Source of the DNA: Caulobacterales bacterium RIFOXYB1_FULL_67_16
GTDB taxonomy: Bacteria > Pseudomonadota > Alphaproteobacteria > Caulobacterales > Caulobacteraceae
NCBI GenBank assembly: GCA_001796045.1
Contig: MGLN01000042.1
Span: 1 to 6,205, forward strand
Reading direction: 5' to 3'
DNA length: 6,205 nucleotides
The notes beneath the pieces were generated by a model. The model did not search any database. It saw nothing but the letters and a program-made list of their open reading frames with translations, and was not told where the DNA came from. The position numbers and the translations under genes are program-made. Positions 1-5,298 of this stretch are shown piece by piece. The first letter of the stretch is position 1; the number at the start of each line of letters is the position of its first letter.

Positions 1-102
1 CAGGGCGCTGTTGTGCGCGTGCAGGGACTTGTACTTGGGGCTTTGCGGATCCAGGGCGCTGTTGTGCGCGTGCAGGGACTTGTACTTGGGGCTTTGCGGA
101 TC
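1..102. repeat. Perfect 51-bp tandem direct repeat, at least two copies
   Basis: Bases 1-51 and 52-102 are identical over all 51 positions. The period is a multiple of three, so the minus-strand reading frame is preserved and the encoded 17-residue segment is repeated exactly. The array touches the window edge, so more copies could lie to the left. The lack of any synonymous difference implies a very recent duplication, an actively expanding and contracting repeat, or an assembly error. Confidence 0.97.
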
Positions 103-126
103 GACCGCTGACGTCAGCTTCGGCAT
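1..126 (-). CDS. N-terminal fragment of a probable acyl-CoA carboxylase carboxyltransferase (3-methylcrotonyl-CoA carboxylase beta-like) subunit
   Basis: An open frame runs on the minus strand from an ATG at 126-124 to the window edge: 42 codons, no stop. It begins MPKLTSAV and then carries the 17-residue unit DPQSPKYKSLHAHNSAL twice in a row (residues 9-25 and 26-42). The opening pattern (M-P-x-L-x-S-x-V-D-P-x-S-P-x-Y/F-K) resembles, from memory, the N-termini of biotin-dependent carboxyltransferase beta subunits of the 3-methylcrotonyl-CoA carboxylase type (leucine degradation, cytoplasmic). No catalytic region is visible, so the name is inference from a short stretch. No Shine-Dalgarno sequence precedes the ATG. 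CCTAAACC lies six bases upstream of the ATG (133-140, minus strand) and loosely resembles a Caulobacter -10 element, so a leaderless start is possible. The gene is divergent from rpsF. The exact duplication would lengthen the N-terminal helix region and is not something I expect in this family. Confidence 0.5.
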   Translation of the reverse strand, partial: MPKLTSAVDPQSPKYKSLHAHNSALDPQSPKYKSLHAHNSAL

Positions 127-150
127 GGGGGTGGTTTAGGGGCGGTTGGC

Positions 151-223
151 GAAAAGCGCTAGTGAGTGAGACGTGCGCTGAGGCGCGCGCTGAAGGCTCG
201 CCTCCTGCTCACAGGCGCTTTTC
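151..223. repeat. Nested interrupted inverted repeat in the divergent intergenic region
   Basis: The outer arms are GAAAAGCGCTAGTGAG (151-166) and CTCACAGGCGCTTTTC (208-223); 14 of 16 positions are complementary. Inside them a second perfect 6-bp pair, GAGGCG (180-185) with CGCCTC (199-204), encloses a 13-nt loop. The element lies upstream of the proposed rpsF promoter and 25-97 nt upstream of the minus-strand start codon. Transcribed on the minus strand it would be a large stem ending in GCGCTTTTC, somewhat like a terminator or attenuator. As DNA it could be a two-half-site operator. The sequence shows the symmetry; the function is unknown. Confidence 0.6.
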
Positions 224-243
224 ACCCCGACGCCCCGCCGTTC

Positions 244-272
244 TTGCCAGTTCCCGCCTTTTCCCCTATACG
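244..272 (+). promoter_or_regulatory. Probable sigma70-type promoter of the rpsF-rpsR-rplI operon
   Basis: TTGCCA (244-249, five of six matches to TTGACA) is followed by exactly 17 bp and then TATACG (267-272, four of six matches to TATAAT). Transcription would start near 279, giving a leader of about 130 nt before the rpsF ATG. It is the best-spaced match I found in this GC-rich gap, and it sits upstream of a ribosomal protein operon that must have a strong promoter. No experimental support is available. Confidence 0.5.
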
Positions 273-319
273 CCCCCGCTTTCCAGGGCTTCGGTCCTGA
301 CGCGGAACGCCAAAGGGTT

Positions 320-377
320 GGACAACCGGTCCCGCCGCCGCGCCAGGAGCCATCGTGGAGATCGACTTACCCGGTCG
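320..377 (+). promoter_or_regulatory. rpsF leader with two similar small hairpins, candidate autoregulatory site
   Basis: The predicted 5' leader has two short stem-loops with related sequence: GGAC-AACCG-GTCC (320-332) and CGAC-TTACCCG-GTCG (363-377). Each has a 4-bp stem and a loop ending in CCG. In many bacteria the S6:S18 protein complex represses its own operon by binding a leader RNA in which a CCG trinucleotide is important. These hairpins could be such a site, but the stems are short and I cannot verify the full consensus structure. Confidence 0.25.
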
Positions 378-411
378 TTTCCGCGCCGACGCTCACAAGG
401 GAGACTACCGC

Positions 412-804
412 ATGGCTCTTTACGAGCACACGGTCATGACGCGCCAGGACATCTCGGCGCAACAGGCCGAAGCGCTGAACGACACCATTAAGGACCTGAT
501 CGTCCAAGGCGGCGGCTCCGTCGCCAAGATCGAGTACTGGGGTCTGCGCAACCTGACCTACCGCGTGAAGAAGAACCGCAAGGCTCACTACTCGCTGCTG
601 GCCGTCGACGCCCCTCCCGCCGCCATGGCCGAGGTCGAGCGTCAGCTGTCGATCAACGAAGACGTGCTGCGCTGGCTGACCGTCCGCGTCGAGGAACTCG
701 ACCTGGAACTGTCGCCGCTGCTGGCCCGCCGTGAACGCGAGCGTGAACGTGAGCGCGAACGCACCCCGCGCGACGACGCCGCCATCGACGCCGACGCCGA
801 ATAA
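412..804 (+). CDS. rpsF: 30S ribosomal protein S6
   Basis: S6 is a small-subunit protein of the 30S platform; it binds 16S rRNA as a heterodimer with S18. The 130-residue product opens MALYEHTVMTRQD, has the S6 core with the conserved stretch at residues 41-60 (EYWGLRNLTY followed by RVKKNRKAHY), and keeps the late INEDVLRWLTVRVE segment (81-94). I chose the ATG at 412 over an in-frame GTG at 355: AAGGGAG (397-403) lies 8 nt upstream and family members begin MALYE. The tail is unusual in detail: residues 106-117 are R followed by strictly alternating R-E, then an acidic end (DDAAIDADAE). Charged S6 tails are common and some are modified by RimK in enterobacteria; nothing here shows that this occurs. 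First gene of a tight three-gene operon; the rpsR ribosome-binding site overlaps its stop codon. Confidence 0.97.
   Translation: MALYEHTVMTRQDISAQQAEALNDTIKDLIVQGGGSVAKIEYWGLRNLTYRVKKNRKAHYSLLAVDAPPAAMAEVERQLSINEDVLRWLTVRVEELDLELSPLLARRERERERERERTPRDDAAIDADAE
727..762 (+). repeat. Arg-Glu alternating codon tract in the S6 tail
   Basis: Twelve codons encode R-R-E-R-E-R-E-R-E-R-E-R (S6 residues 106-117). The codons mix CGC with CGT and GAA with GAG, so the peptide is regular while the DNA is not an exact repeat. That argues against recent slippage and for retention of the charge pattern. Alternating or patterned R/E segments favour extended helices stabilised by salt bridges, or a disordered polyampholyte; which applies here is not known. 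Confidence 0.85.
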
Positions 805-816
805 GGAATCCGGAAC

Positions 817-1095
817 ATGACCGACACCACCGCCCCCACCCCGGGCGCTCCGGCCGGCTCCGGAGCCGCCGGCCGCCGCCCCTTCTACCGTCGCCGCAAG
901 GTCTGCCCGTTCTCGGGCGCCAACGCGCCGAAGATCGACTACAAGGACGTGAAGCTGCTGCAGCGTTACGTCTCCGAACGCGGCAAGATCGTGCCTTCGC
1001 GCATCACCGCCGTCTCCCAGAAGAAGCAGCGCGAACTGGCCAAGGCCATCAAGCGCGCCCGCTATCTGGCCCTCCTGCCGTACGTGGTGAAGTAA
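817..1095 (+). CDS. rpsR: 30S ribosomal protein S18
   Basis: S18 pairs with S6 on the 30S platform and contacts 16S rRNA near the mRNA exit region. The 92-residue product has the family core from about residue 21: basic RRPFYRRRKVCPFSG, then IDYKDVKLLQRYVSERGKI, IVPSRITAVSQKKQ and the closing KAIKRARYLALLPYV. Cys30 lies in the conserved KVCPF motif. The first 20 residues form a low-complexity tail rich in Ala, Gly, Pro and Thr, which makes the protein longer than the roughly 75-residue enterobacterial form. The start is supported by TAAGGA (802-807), which overlaps the rpsF stop codon; the gap is 12 nt, so translation is probably coupled to rpsF. Confidence 0.97.
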   Translation: MTDTTAPTPGAPAGSGAAGRRPFYRRRKVCPFSGANAPKIDYKDVKLLQRYVSERGKIVPSRITAVSQKKQRELAKAIKRARYLALLPYVVK

Positions 1096-1096
1096 G

Positions 1097-1681
1097 ATGA
1101 AGGTCGTTCTGCTGGAACGCGTCGAGAATCTCGGCGCCATCGGCGACGTCGTGTCCGTCAAGGACGGCTTCGCCCGTAACTTCCTTCTGCCGCGCGACAA
1201 GGCCCGCCGGGCCACCGCCGCCAACCTGAAGGCGTTCGAACTCGACCGCGCCGCCATCGAGCAGCGCAACGAGAAGAACAAGGCCGATGCACAGAAGGTC
1301 GCCGACAAGATCGACGGCCAGACCTACATCATGATCCGTCAGGCCGGTGAAACCGGTCACCTGTACGGCTCGGTCGCCGGCCGCGACGTCGCTGAAGCCA
1401 TTCAGGCCGAAGGCGGCAAGGTCGAGCGCTCGCAGGTCGTCCTGAACACGGCGATCAAGACCCTGGGCGTCCACGAAGTGCTGGTCCGCCTGCACGCCGA
1501 GGTCCGCGCCACGGTCAAGGTCAACATCGCCCGCTCGATGGATGAAGCCGAACGTCAGGCCAAGGGCGAAGACGTGATCCGCAGCCAGTTCGACGATGAG
1601 CGCCAGGCCGCCGAGCAATCGGCCCAGGAACTGATCGAAGGCGGCGCCGGTCAACAAGAGGGCTTCGGCGACGAAGCCTGA
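1097..1681 (+). CDS. rplI: 50S ribosomal protein L9
   Basis: L9 binds 23S rRNA at the base of the L1 stalk and helps maintain reading frame. Residues 1-40 carry the N-terminal domain signature (LERVENLGAIGDVVSVKDGF, then ARNFLLPR). A connecting alpha-helix rich in charged residues spans about 41-74, and the C-terminal RNA-binding domain spans about 75-147, including GHLYGSVAGRDVAEAI. At 194 residues it exceeds the roughly 150 of enterobacterial L9; the extra residues, about 148-194, are acidic and Gln/Ala-rich and probably disordered. Longer L9 proteins are, to my knowledge, usual in alphaproteobacteria. The ATG follows the rpsR stop after one base (TAA-G-ATG), with GGTGAAG just upstream as a possible weak ribosome-binding site, so coupled translation is likely. 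Last gene of the operon. Confidence 0.97.
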   Translation: MKVVLLERVENLGAIGDVVSVKDGFARNFLLPRDKARRATAANLKAFELDRAAIEQRNEKNKADAQKVADKIDGQTYIMIRQAGETGHLYGSVAGRDVAEAIQAEGGKVERSQVVLNTAIKTLGVHEVLVRLHAEVRATVKVNIARSMDEAERQAKGEDVIRSQFDDERQAAEQSAQELIEGGAGQQEGFGDEA

Positions 1682-1706
1682 TCCGACCGGATCACAGAGA
1701 CATCAG

Positions 1707-1737
1707 GGGCGCGTTCCGAAAGGGACGCGCCCTTTTT
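1707..1737 (+). terminator. Intrinsic terminator of the rpsF-rpsR-rplI operon
   Basis: An 11-bp stem pairs 1707-1717 (GGGCGCGTTCC) with 1722-1732 (GGGACGCGCCC) with a single G-T wobble, closed by a GAAA tetraloop (1718-1721) and followed by five T residues (1733-1737). It begins 26 nt after the rplI stop codon. A smaller perfect inverted repeat, TGATCC-GACC-GGATCA (1679-1694), starts on the stop codon itself. The strong hairpin separates the ribosomal operon from the next gene. Confidence 0.93.
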
Positions 1738-1853
1738 GCTGGGTCCGTCTCGCGAGCGAAGATTACCAAAGCTTCAGAACCAGCCCCGCTTCGCGCCCCC
1801 GTTGCGCCACATATCGCCGCTCAGTCTCGCGGTTCACGTTTGAAGGGGATCCT

Positions 1854-2219
1854 ATGAAGTCCAGAATCACCGCGGGCGTCCTAGCCCTGTCGCTGGTCGC
1901 AGGCGCCGCTCAGGCCATGACGGTCCAGGAATTCCTGACCACCGCCAACGGCATTCCGCGCAACCCCACCGCCCTGCTGCGGTCCGACACCCGTCGGCTG
2001 ATGGGGGAGTTCCGCAGCGCCGTGCAGACCGTGCGCACGGAGCAGACTGCGGCGACGGCTGCGGGACGACGCCCCGCCACCTGCATGCCGGAAAAGGTCA
2101 GCCTCTCGGCCAACGACATTCTGGCTCGATTCAACGCCATTCCCGCCGAACGGCGCAGCATCAGCACGACCCAGGCCGTGCGTGAATGGATGGCGCAGAA
2201 ATACCTCTGCCCGGCATGA
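1854..2219 (+). CDS. Small secreted or periplasmic protein, weakly Rap1a/Tai-like, function unknown
   Basis: The 121-residue product starts with a typical Sec signal peptide: basic MKSR, a hydrophobic stretch (about residues 7-18) and a likely cleavage after AQA at residue 21. The mature part (about 100 residues) has two cysteines, Cys77 (ATCMPEKVSL) and Cys119 (KYLCPA), which could form a disulfide in the periplasm. The spacing C-x-P-...-IP-x-x-R-...-ST-x-x-AV-...-CP recalls the C-terminal half of Rap1a/Tai-like proteins, a family named after type VI immunity proteins but widespread in other contexts. No effector gene is nearby, so an immunity role is not supported. A purine-rich GAAGGGGA (1842-1849) precedes the ATG. 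The gene lies after a strong terminator, so it needs its own promoter; I could not identify one in 1738-1853. Confidence 0.8.
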   Translation: MKSRITAGVLALSLVAGAAQAMTVQEFLTTANGIPRNPTALLRSDTRRLMGEFRSAVQTVRTEQTAATAAGRRPATCMPEKVSLSANDILARFNAIPAERRSISTTQAVREWMAQKYLCPA

Positions 2220-2327
2220 TGCCTGATTAGGAAATTCCCGTTCACCCACAGGCCGAACGAACTGTCCACCGCCGCGACGACGTCCCCGACTGACGCAGGC
2301 GCATGTCAGGGATAAAGCGTTAAGACA

Positions 2328-3818
2328 ATGAACGCCTTCGCCCCCATGCCCTTCTCGTCCTCGCCGATGGACCCCAGCGGCGTCGCCTCCATGCCCCATA
2401 ACCTGGAGGCCGAACAGGCTCTGCTCGGCGCCCTGATGTTCGACAACGGCGTGTTCGAGCGGCTCAGCGACCGTCTGCGCGGCTCGCACTTCTACGAGCC
2501 CTTCCACCAGCGACTGTTCGAGGCCATCGAGGATCATATCCGTCAGGGCATGCTGGCGGAACCGACCATCCTGATGGAGCGGTTCAAACAGGACCCGGCC
2601 TTCCAGGAGTTCGGCGGCCTGCGCTACTTCGCCGATCTGGTCGACCGGGCGCCGCCGGCGGCCAACGCTCCGGACTATGCGCGGGTCGTCTACGATACGG
2701 CCCTGCGACGCGACCTGATCCGCATCGGCGGCGAGATCATCAAGGAGGCGCCCAATCCGGACGTCCCCGCCGACGAGCAGATCGAACAGGCGGAACAGAC
2801 CCTGTATTCTCTGGCCGAGACGGGCAAGCCGTCGTCCGGTTTCGTCAGCTTCTCCCACGCCCTGTCCGGCGCCGTTCAGATGGCGGCGGAAGCCTATCAA
2901 CGCGAGGGCAAGCTGGCCGGTCTGGCTACCGGCCTGAACGATCTGGACCGGAAACTGGGCGGCCTGCACCCTTCCGACCTGCTGATCCTGGCCGGACGCC
3001 CGTCCATGGGTAAGACGGCTCTGGCGACCAACATGGCCTTCAACGTGGCCCGCGCCTATCAGTGGGAGCCGACGCCCGAGGGCCGCAAGACGGTCAACGG
3101 CGGGGTGGTGGCCTTCTATTCGCTGGAAATGAGCGCCGAACAGTTGGCCATGCGGATCCTGGCTGATGCGTCCGGCGTCTCCTCCGACAAGCTGCGCAAG
3201 GGCGAGATCGACGCCTCGGACTTCGGCAAGCTGCGCGATGCGGCGGTCGAGATCGGCGAGGCGCCCCTCTACATCGACGCCACCGGCGGCATCTCCATCT
3301 CCAAGCTGGCCGCACGGGCGCGGCGGCTGAAGCGGATGGAGCACGGGCTGGACCTGATCATTGTCGACTACCTGCAGCTGGTGACCACCGGCGAGGGCGG
3401 CGGGCAAAAGAACCGCGTTCAGGAGGTTTCCGAAATCACCGGCGGCCTCAAGGCCCTGGCCAAGGAGCTGAACGTCCCGATCATCGCCCTTTCGCAGCTG
3501 TCGCGTCAGGTCGAGCAGCGCGACGACAAGCGGCCCCAGTTGTCGGACCTGCGGGAATCCGGTTCGATCGAACAGGACGCCGACTGCGTCATGTTCGTCT
3601 ATCGCGAGAGCTATTACCTGGGTCGGGCCGAACCCCGCGAAGGCACCGAGGAACACCTGCAATGGCAGCAGGACATGGACCGGCTGCAAGGCCAGGCCGA
3701 GGTCGTCATCGGCAAACAGCGTCATGGCCCGATCGGCATCGTCAAACTGGCCTTCGACGCCGACACCGTGCGGTTCGGAAACCTGGCGCACGGCTATGAG
3801 GAAGTCAGCTACGAATAG
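2328..3818 (+). CDS. dnaB: Replicative DNA helicase DnaB
   Basis: DnaB is the hexameric helicase that unwinds the fork 5'-3' and recruits primase. The 496-residue protein has the N-terminal helical domain (about 22-125, starting PHNLEAEQALLGAL), a linker (about 126-190) and the RecA-like motor (about 195-490). Visible motifs are Walker A GRPSMGKT (223-230, Lys229, Thr230), the catalytic glutamate in SLEM (Glu267), Walker B LIIVDYLQL (343-351, Asp347), SQLSRQVE (389-396), DLRESGSIEQDAD (407-419) and KQRHGPIG (463-470) with Arg465 as probable arginine finger. Compared with enterobacterial DnaB there are short insertions around 243-259 and 434-455, which I recall as common in alphaproteobacterial members. 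The ATG at 2328 lacks a good Shine-Dalgarno; later in-frame ATGs (codons 7, 14 and 22) are possible, but the chosen one gives a normal N-terminus. No confident promoter was found in 2220-2327. All key residues are present. Confidence 0.97.
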   Translation: MNAFAPMPFSSSPMDPSGVASMPHNLEAEQALLGALMFDNGVFERLSDRLRGSHFYEPFHQRLFEAIEDHIRQGMLAEPTILMERFKQDPAFQEFGGLRYFADLVDRAPPAANAPDYARVVYDTALRRDLIRIGGEIIKEAPNPDVPADEQIEQAEQTLYSLAETGKPSSGFVSFSHALSGAVQMAAEAYQREGKLAGLATGLNDLDRKLGGLHPSDLLILAGRPSMGKTALATNMAFNVARAYQWEPTPEGRKTVNGGVVAFYSLEMSAEQLAMRILADASGVSSDKLRKGEIDASDFGKLRDAAVEIGEAPLYIDATGGISISKLAARARRLKRMEHGLDLIIVDYLQLVTTGEGGGQKNRVQEVSEITGGLKALAKELNVPIIALSQLSRQVEQRDDKRPQLSDLRESGSIEQDADCVMFVYRESYYLGRAEPREGTEEHLQWQQDMDRLQGQAEVVIGKQRHGPIGIVKLAFDADTVRFGNLAHGYEEVSYE

Positions 3819-3863
3819 CAGGCGGCGGTTGACCTCGGCCGCGAACAGGCCCCTTGGGTGCGG

Positions 3864-4115
3864 ATGGCCAGCGAAACCGTCTATATTCTCCAGACCTATG
3901 TCCAGGGCCGCGGCAAGGGGCTGAAGGCCGAGCCGCAAGTGGGGTGCAAGGACGCCGAGGAGGCGCGGCGCAAGGCGGAACGACTGGCGCCCCTGCGGCT
4001 GGGCGTGGTGGCCTTTTCGGTCTCGGCCGACACCGAGATGGGCGACTACGACGAAGAACCGACCATCATCTTCAAGTCCGGACGACTGCCCCCGCCGTTC
4101 AGCGACGAGGATTGA
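3864..4115 (+). CDS. Uncharacterised small alphaproteobacterial protein between dnaB and alr
   Basis: The product has 83 residues from the ATG at 3864; an in-frame GTG at 3858 would add two. Neither start has a clear Shine-Dalgarno. The protein begins MASETVYILQTYVQGRGKGL, has a charged helix (about residues 30-42, DAEEARRKAERLA), a hydrophobic strand GVVAFSVSADTEMGDYDEEP (about 47-66) and ends in an acidic tail. It has no signal peptide or membrane segment and should be cytoplasmic. The pattern of an opening strand, an E/A-R-AERLA helix, a GVVAFS strand and a GDYD turn matches a family of short unnamed proteins I recall from rhizobia and relatives; no function is known to me. It starts 45 bp after dnaB and ends 61 bp before alr, so it may be co-transcribed with them. 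Codon use looks like that of its neighbours, which supports a real gene. Confidence 0.8.
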   Translation: MASETVYILQTYVQGRGKGLKAEPQVGCKDAEEARRKAERLAPLRLGVVAFSVSADTEMGDYDEEPTIIFKSGRLPPPFSDED

Positions 4116-4176
4116 TCGGTCCAGACTTTCCCATCGGGCTCTTCCATCGTCGGGAAGTTGCGCCATAAGGGCCGCC

Positions 4177-5229
4177 ATGCCCTCCCCCGCCCTGCTGTCC
4201 GTCGATCTGAACGCCCTGGCCCGCAATTTCCACACACTGGAAGCCGTGACCGGCGCGCCGGTGCATCCGGTGGTCAAGGCCGACGCCTACGGGCTTGGCG
4301 CCAAAGCCTGCGCGACCCGGCTGATGGCCGAAGGGGCGCGGACCTTCTTTGTCGCCCGCGTCGACGAGGGTGTGACCTTGCGGGCGGCGCTGGGGGATGC
4401 GCCGACCATCTATGTGCTGGACGGCTGCCACGGCGGCGGGGCAGGCGTGCTGAAGGCCGCCGACCTGCGTCCGGTGCTGAACCAGCCGAGGCAGATGCAG
4501 GCCTGGGCCGAAGCGGGCGGCGGGGCCTGCGGGCTTCAGATCGACACCGGCCTGAACCGGCTAGGCTTCCGCCCCGAAGACGCGCCCGCGCCGTTCGAGG
4601 GGCTCAGCCTTGTCATGAGTCACCTGGCCTGCGCCGACGAACCCGACCAGCCGATGAACCAGCGTCAGCGCGACGCCTTCGCGGCGGCGGCAGCGCGATA
4701 TCCGGGCATCACGCGATCGCTGGCCAACTCGGGCGGCTGTTTCCTGGGGCGGGACTACAGCTTCGACGCCGTGCGTCCCGGCGTCTGTCTGTATGGCGGC
4801 GGGCCGCAGGGGCGGCCGGACGGCCGGATCGCCGCAGTCGCCACCCTGACGGCCGAGGTGCTGCAGGTCCGTGACGTAAAACCGGAAGAAAGCATCGGCT
4901 ATTCCAGAGGTTTCCTCGCTGATCGCCCCGTCCGCGCAGCCGTGATCGCGGCGGGCTATGCCGATGGCGTGATGCGGGCCTATGGTCAGAGCGGCGCGGC
5001 CTGGATCGCGGGCGAAATCCGGCCGCTGCTTGGGCGGGTGTCGATGGATGTCTGCACAATCGACGTGACCGGCCTTGAGGTCACAGTCGGCGACCGGGTC
5101 GAATTATTCGGCGCCAACCGGTCCCTGGACGAGGCGGCCGCAGCGGCTGGAACCATCAGCTACGAACTGCTGACCGCCGTCAGCAATCGGGTTCCTCGCG
5201 CCTATGTCGGCCGCTACGACCGAAGCTGA
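4177..5229 (+). CDS. alr: Alanine racemase
   Basis: A cytoplasmic PLP enzyme of fold type III that interconverts L- and D-alanine, supplying D-Ala for peptidoglycan. The 350-residue protein has the PLP-attachment motif VKADAYGLG with Lys34, the substrate-contact segment QIDTGLNRLGF with Arg128, the SHLACADEP segment (148-156), SLANSGG (181-187) and AVRPGVCLYGG (198-208). The second catalytic base, Tyr242, is in SIGYSRGF. AAGYADGVMRAYG (258-270), GRVSMDVCTID (286-296) and the closing ISYELLTAVSNRVPRAYVG (327-345) complete the C-terminal beta-domain. Both catalytic residues are present, so activity is expected; length is slightly below the usual 355-375. AAGGG (4167-4171) lies 5 nt before the ATG. 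A catabolic dadX role cannot be excluded from sequence alone, but the housekeeping context favours biosynthetic alr. Confidence 0.95.
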   Translation: MPSPALLSVDLNALARNFHTLEAVTGAPVHPVVKADAYGLGAKACATRLMAEGARTFFVARVDEGVTLRAALGDAPTIYVLDGCHGGGAGVLKAADLRPVLNQPRQMQAWAEAGGGACGLQIDTGLNRLGFRPEDAPAPFEGLSLVMSHLACADEPDQPMNQRQRDAFAAAAARYPGITRSLANSGGCFLGRDYSFDAVRPGVCLYGGGPQGRPDGRIAAVATLTAEVLQVRDVKPEESIGYSRGFLADRPVRAAVIAAGYADGVMRAYGQSGAAWIAGEIRPLLGRVSMDVCTIDVTGLEVTVGDRVELFGANRSLDEAAAAAGTISYELLTAVSNRVPRAYVGRYDRS

Positions 5230-5288
5230 CGTCGCGGGCGGCGATGAAGGCGAAGCGCGGGCCCCCACCCCCGCTCCGCCCTTCTGCT

Positions 5289-5293
5289 AAGGA
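5289..5293 (+). promoter_or_regulatory. Shine-Dalgarno sequence of radA
   Basis: AAGGA sits five bases before the ATG at 5299. It fixes the start of radA, whose first residues (MARDSALYVCQSCG) lead directly into the zinc finger, as in other RadA proteins. Confidence 0.8.
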
Positions 5294-5298
5294 AGCCC

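Noticed and set aside
355..411. GTG at 355 as an upstream in-frame start for S6
   Set aside because: The ATG at 412 has a good Shine-Dalgarno (AAGGGAG, 8-nt spacer) and gives the family N-terminus MALYEHTV; the extra 19 residues look like translated leader.
162..491. 109-codon plus-strand open frame through the rpsF leader
   Set aside because: Arg/Ser/Pro-rich, overlaps the true rpsF start in another frame and includes the promoter region; no coding signal.
855..868. Perfect 14-bp palindrome (CGGCTCCGGAGCCG) inside rpsR
   Set aside because: It lies in the codons of the Ala/Gly/Ser-rich S18 tail, where GC-rich codons easily create palindromes; no independent sign of function.
367..1308. 313-codon minus-strand open frame over rpsF, rpsR and the start of rplI
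   Set aside because: Antisense to three certain ribosomal protein genes; repetitive Gly/Ala/Arg composition, with no domain or ribosome-binding site that I can support.
3829..3857. TTGACC after dnaB as the -35 of a promoter for the small gene
   Set aside because: No -10-like sequence is found 16-18 bp downstream; the interval is GC-rich (CCTTGG at the expected place).
4125..4158. Weak hairpin (ACTTTCCC with GGGAAGT) before alr as a terminator or regulatory site
   Set aside because: Seven pairs with a bulge, an 18-19-nt loop and no T-run; it could easily arise by chance.
1881..4277. Open frame of 798 codons on the minus strand across the secreted protein gene, all of dnaB and the small gene
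   Set aside because: It is antisense to dnaB, which has a complete set of helicase motifs. Long antisense frames are common in GC-rich DNA because stop codons are rare in the mirrored frame; the product is low-complexity (G, L, R, D, Q-rich) with no recognisable domain.
4158..4874. 238-codon plus-strand open frame overlapping alr
   Set aside because: Alternate frame of alr with an Arg/Gly/Ala-rich product and no family features; alr itself has both catalytic residues and conserved motifs.
5252..5284. GC-rich partial hairpin between alr and radA as a terminator
   Set aside because: The pairing is short and interrupted by C-runs and no T-run follows; co-transcription of alr and radA remains possible.
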